Assembly (NCBI RefSeq): GCF_000330725.2
Contig: NZ_AMZY02000009.1
Location: 267,934 to 331,933 of the forward strand
DNA length: 64,000 nucleotides
Reading direction: 5' to 3'
DNA from: Mariniradius saccharolyticus AK6
Lineage (GTDB): Bacteria; Bacteroidota; Bacteroidia; Cytophagales; Cyclobacteriaceae
A program made the position numbers and the translations under genes. Shown piece after piece: positions 62,525 to 64,000 of the stretch. The notes beneath the pieces are model-generated. The model had not been told where the DNA came from and ran no database searches. It worked only from the letters and a program-made list of their open reading frames with translations. Each line of letters opens with the position of its first letter. The stretch's first letter is position 1.

Positions 62525-63059
62525 AGCGGTTCGGGCTTCTTTCTTCATATTCCTTGTTTGTTATTTCGAAAATTTCGCCTTCCTGTCCGTCAAAATCAAA
62601 CGACTCTTTAAATGTCATTCCAATCTTCTCAAGAACTTTGATTGATGCAATGTTTTCTTTCATTGCTCGTCCAACAATTCTGCAGAGTCCTAATTCATTA
62701 AAACCGAATTCAAGACATACTTTAGCTGTCTCCGTTGCAAAACCTTTATTCCAATACTGTCTAAAAAACCTAAATCCAATATCGTATTCATCTTTATCAT
62801 GGCTGTATTTAAGTCCGCACCAGCCAATAAATTTTGAAGTGATTTTTTCCATAACAGCAAGTCGTCCAACTCCATATTTTTCATACTGGTCGTAGTTCGT
62901 TATAAAGTCTTTTGCGGTTTGAATGTTTTCAAATGGTTTGTCTCCTGTAAATTTCAATACTTCTTTATCAAGATTAAGAGCATAAAAACGTTCTGCATCG
63001 TCCGTTTCCAAATTTCGTAGAATAGTTCTTTGTGTTTCTATGTAAATTCTTTTGTACAT
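62523..63059 (-). CDS. GNAT N-acetyltransferase, RimJ/RimL type (cassette gene)
   Basis: A 178-residue acetyltransferase from the ATG at 63059. Upstream the frame runs into attC-like site e and is not used. RILRNLETDDAERFYALNLD near residue 12, IGWCGLKYSHDKDEYDIGFR with FRQYWNKGFATETAKVCLEFG (acetyl-CoA loop) near 95 and MKENIASIKVLEKIGM near 140 define the group. The stop TAA is formed exactly at the group II intron's 3' edge, at the attC core, so the last codons abut the recombination point. Confidence 0.87.
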   Translation of the reverse strand: MYKRIYIETQRTILRNLETDDAERFYALNLDKEVLKFTGDKPFENIQTAKDFITNYDQYEKYGVGRLAVMEKITSKFIGWCGLKYSHDKDEYDIGFRFFRQYWNKGFATETAKVCLEFGFNELGLCRIVGRAMKENIASIKVLEKIGMTFKESFDFDGQEGEIFEITNKEYEERSPNR

Positions 63060-63088
63060 AATTTGGTTGCTCGTTGTTTTTGCCTGAT

Positions 63089-63223
63089 CGCTAACGTTTT
63101 GTAGCTTGCCGAAGGCGGGGCTTTCGGAGCACCAACCTGTCAAGCTACCACTAATGTTTATTCGGAGCCGAAAAGTTTCTGTAACCACGTCCGCCCCGCT
63201 TTTGGCAAGCTGCTGTTAGTTGC
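63089..63223 (-). repeat. attC-like recombination site e
   Basis: About 135 bp. The left arm (63089-63128) is cgctaacgttttgtagcttgccgaaggcggggc and the right arm (63187-63223) is acgtccgccccgcttttggcaagctgctgttagttgc; GCTTGCC/GGCAAGC and GGCGGGGC/GCCCCGCC pair perfectly. The core GTTAGTTGC (63215) is exactly complementary to GCAACTAAC at 63765. Confidence 0.85.
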
Positions 63224-63754
63224 ATTTGATTTTTCGTCCTTGTTGTCTTTATAAGTTTTCGGAATATCTCCCTTGAATAAACACCAATAGTATTCAGGCC
63301 CTTTAACAAAATTCTCTCTCGATGCTTGATGCGGTAAAACGTCTTTAATATCTTTAGTTGTCAGTCCGTTCGGTAATGGAACAAAATCAACAGCGTTTCC
63401 TGTGCAAACGTCTACTGTCTGTCCGTTGTCTAGAACTAACTTGTAAAGACAATACCCCATTCCAGATTCTCCAACTTCATAAATTTTGTTTGCCAAGTCT
63501 GGTCGTAGTCGATTTGGACTTTCTTTAATTTCGGTCACGTCTTCAATTAAAACATATCTTTTTCCTGCATCTACGTCTGGCATAACACCCCAAGTCTTTA
63601 AATAGCTTTGTTGTTCCTGAACGTAAACGTTGTCAAGCGTGTCGCCATTTTTTAAGGTCACTTGGCAAGGTCGATATTCCATCGTCCAGTCTTTTGATGG
63701 CATCACCTTGAGAAGCTGCTCTTTTTGTATGTCTGATATTTCGTTTACTGTCAT
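63158..63754 (-). CDS. Hypothetical soluble protein with attC-encoded C-terminus (cassette gene)
   Basis: A 198-residue protein of unknown family. The main part is mixed alpha/beta with FVPLPNGLTTKDIKDVLPHQ near 125 and ENFVKGPEYYWCLF near 150. It has no stop before the attC-like site, so the last 23 or so residues (from about SNATNSS to the end) are encoded by the right arm and centre of site e. Bounded by perfectly complementary 9-base cores at 63215 and 63765. AT-rich. Confidence 0.7.
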   Translation of the reverse strand: MTVNEISDIQKEQLLKVMPSKDWTMEYRPCQVTLKNGDTLDNVYVQEQQSYLKTWGVMPDVDAGKRYVLIEDVTEIKESPNRLRPDLANKIYEVGESGMGYCLYKLVLDNGQTVDVCTGNAVDFVPLPNGLTTKDIKDVLPHQASRENFVKGPEYYWCLFKGDIPKTYKDNKDEKSNATNSSLPKAGRTWLQKLFGSE

Positions 63755-63764
63755 ATTACAATTG

Positions 63765-64000
63765 CAACTAACTTGTATATACCCCTGACGACTTTCAGGC
63801 TTAGCACACCGAATTCAGGCTGCTAAGCCTGATTTCCTGCCTGTATTTATCATGGTTTATTAAAACTATAGAATTATTACAAATCGTCAAATGGTTACTT
63901 TGTTTTTTTGTTATGTTGGCGTGAGCCACAAGTGTATATCCCGACCTGTCGGGACATAAATCAACTACTGATGTGTGTGCCTAAAATAGGTTGACGGTTT
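63765..64000. repeat. Diverged site g and two inverted repeats at the window edge
   Basis: GCAACTAAC (63765) opens another, poorly conserved attC-like arm. It is followed by a perfect 12-bp inverted repeat TCAGGCTTAGCA (63795-63806) / TGCTAAGCCTGA (63821-63832). A 7-bp palindrome arm pair TCCCGAC-ct-GTCGGGA lies at 63939-63954. No gene is visible to the end of the window; the array probably continues beyond it. Confidence 0.5.

Noticed and set aside
55652..63780. Prophage or integrative conjugative element
   Set aside because: No capsid, terminase, portal, relaxase or Tra gene is present; the cargo is small cassettes only.
1..64000. tRNA or rRNA genes
   Set aside because: No cloverleaf with a GGTTCAANTCC-type T arm or rRNA landmark was found on either strand by eye; a tRNAscan run would settle it.

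Overview
The window looks like the chromosome of a free-living Bacteroidota bacterium, most likely order Cytophagales (Cyclobacteriaceae-like). The reasons are the many short lipobox lipoproteins, a PVC-type membrane-bound dehydrogenase with a heme c, DUF1080 and LamG secreted proteins, a GMC oxidoreductase paired with a gluconate-dehydrogenase subunit 3 homolog, a membrane LytTR regulator and the near absence of strong Shine-Dalgarno sites. This assignment is an inference from gene content; no rRNA or tRNA gene is visible.

Region by region. 1-10.6 kb: a partial D-threonine-aldolase-like enzyme, then secreted and periplasmic enzymes (heme/HEAT dehydrogenase with an overlapping PIG-L deacetylase, serine hydrolase, LytTR regulator, DUF1080, Gfo/Idh/MocA, LamG). 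11-21.4 kb: PEP carboxylase, DUF2200, DUF3667, a membrane-split TolB-like propeller protein, an overlapping SDR/epimerase pair and a membrane protein. 21.6-22.9 kb: a small AT-rich two-gene cassette island. 23-33.6 kb: HigBA toxin-antitoxin, dienelactone hydrolase, M14 carboxypeptidase, a 297-bp tandem repeat beside a GxxExxY gene, PhoPQ-related protein, OmpA lipoprotein, aldose epimerase and an intradiol dioxygenase-like protein. 34-42 kb: a GCS2-CBS ligase overlapping an AstE/AspA deacylase, Crp regulator, dCMP deaminase, MurB, a second AstE/AspA protein and a sterol-desaturase-type hydroxylase. 43-55.6 kb: phosphosugar mutase, HPPD, an acyltransferase, a BASS transporter, the three-gene proton-translocating transhydrogenase (pntAA-pntAB-pntB), a deacetylase-like protein and the GMC/subunit-3 pair.

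55.65-64 kb is the most unusual part. It is an AT-rich run of small genes, all on the minus strand, separated by ~135-bp imperfect inverted repeats that behave like integron attC sites. For most cassettes the first bases are complementary to the same cassette's last bases, as expected for a unit that was once a circle closed at a G/TT core. Cargo includes a rifamycin ADP-ribosyltransferase (Arr), two GNAT acetyltransferases, a DinB-SnoaL fusion, a thioesterase, an ester-cyclase-like protein and unknowns. One attC-like site is split by an IS110-family element whose 5' non-coding end can fold like a bridge RNA and carries segments matching both element ends. Three cassettes end in the 3' tail of a group II intron placed exactly at the recombination core. 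No integrase gene lies in the window, so this is best described as a CALIN-type array (attC sites without an integrase).

Most genes outside the arrays look like ordinary core or accessory metabolism. The arrays, with IS110 and group II intron remnants both using the same recombination sites, are the main candidate for something new.
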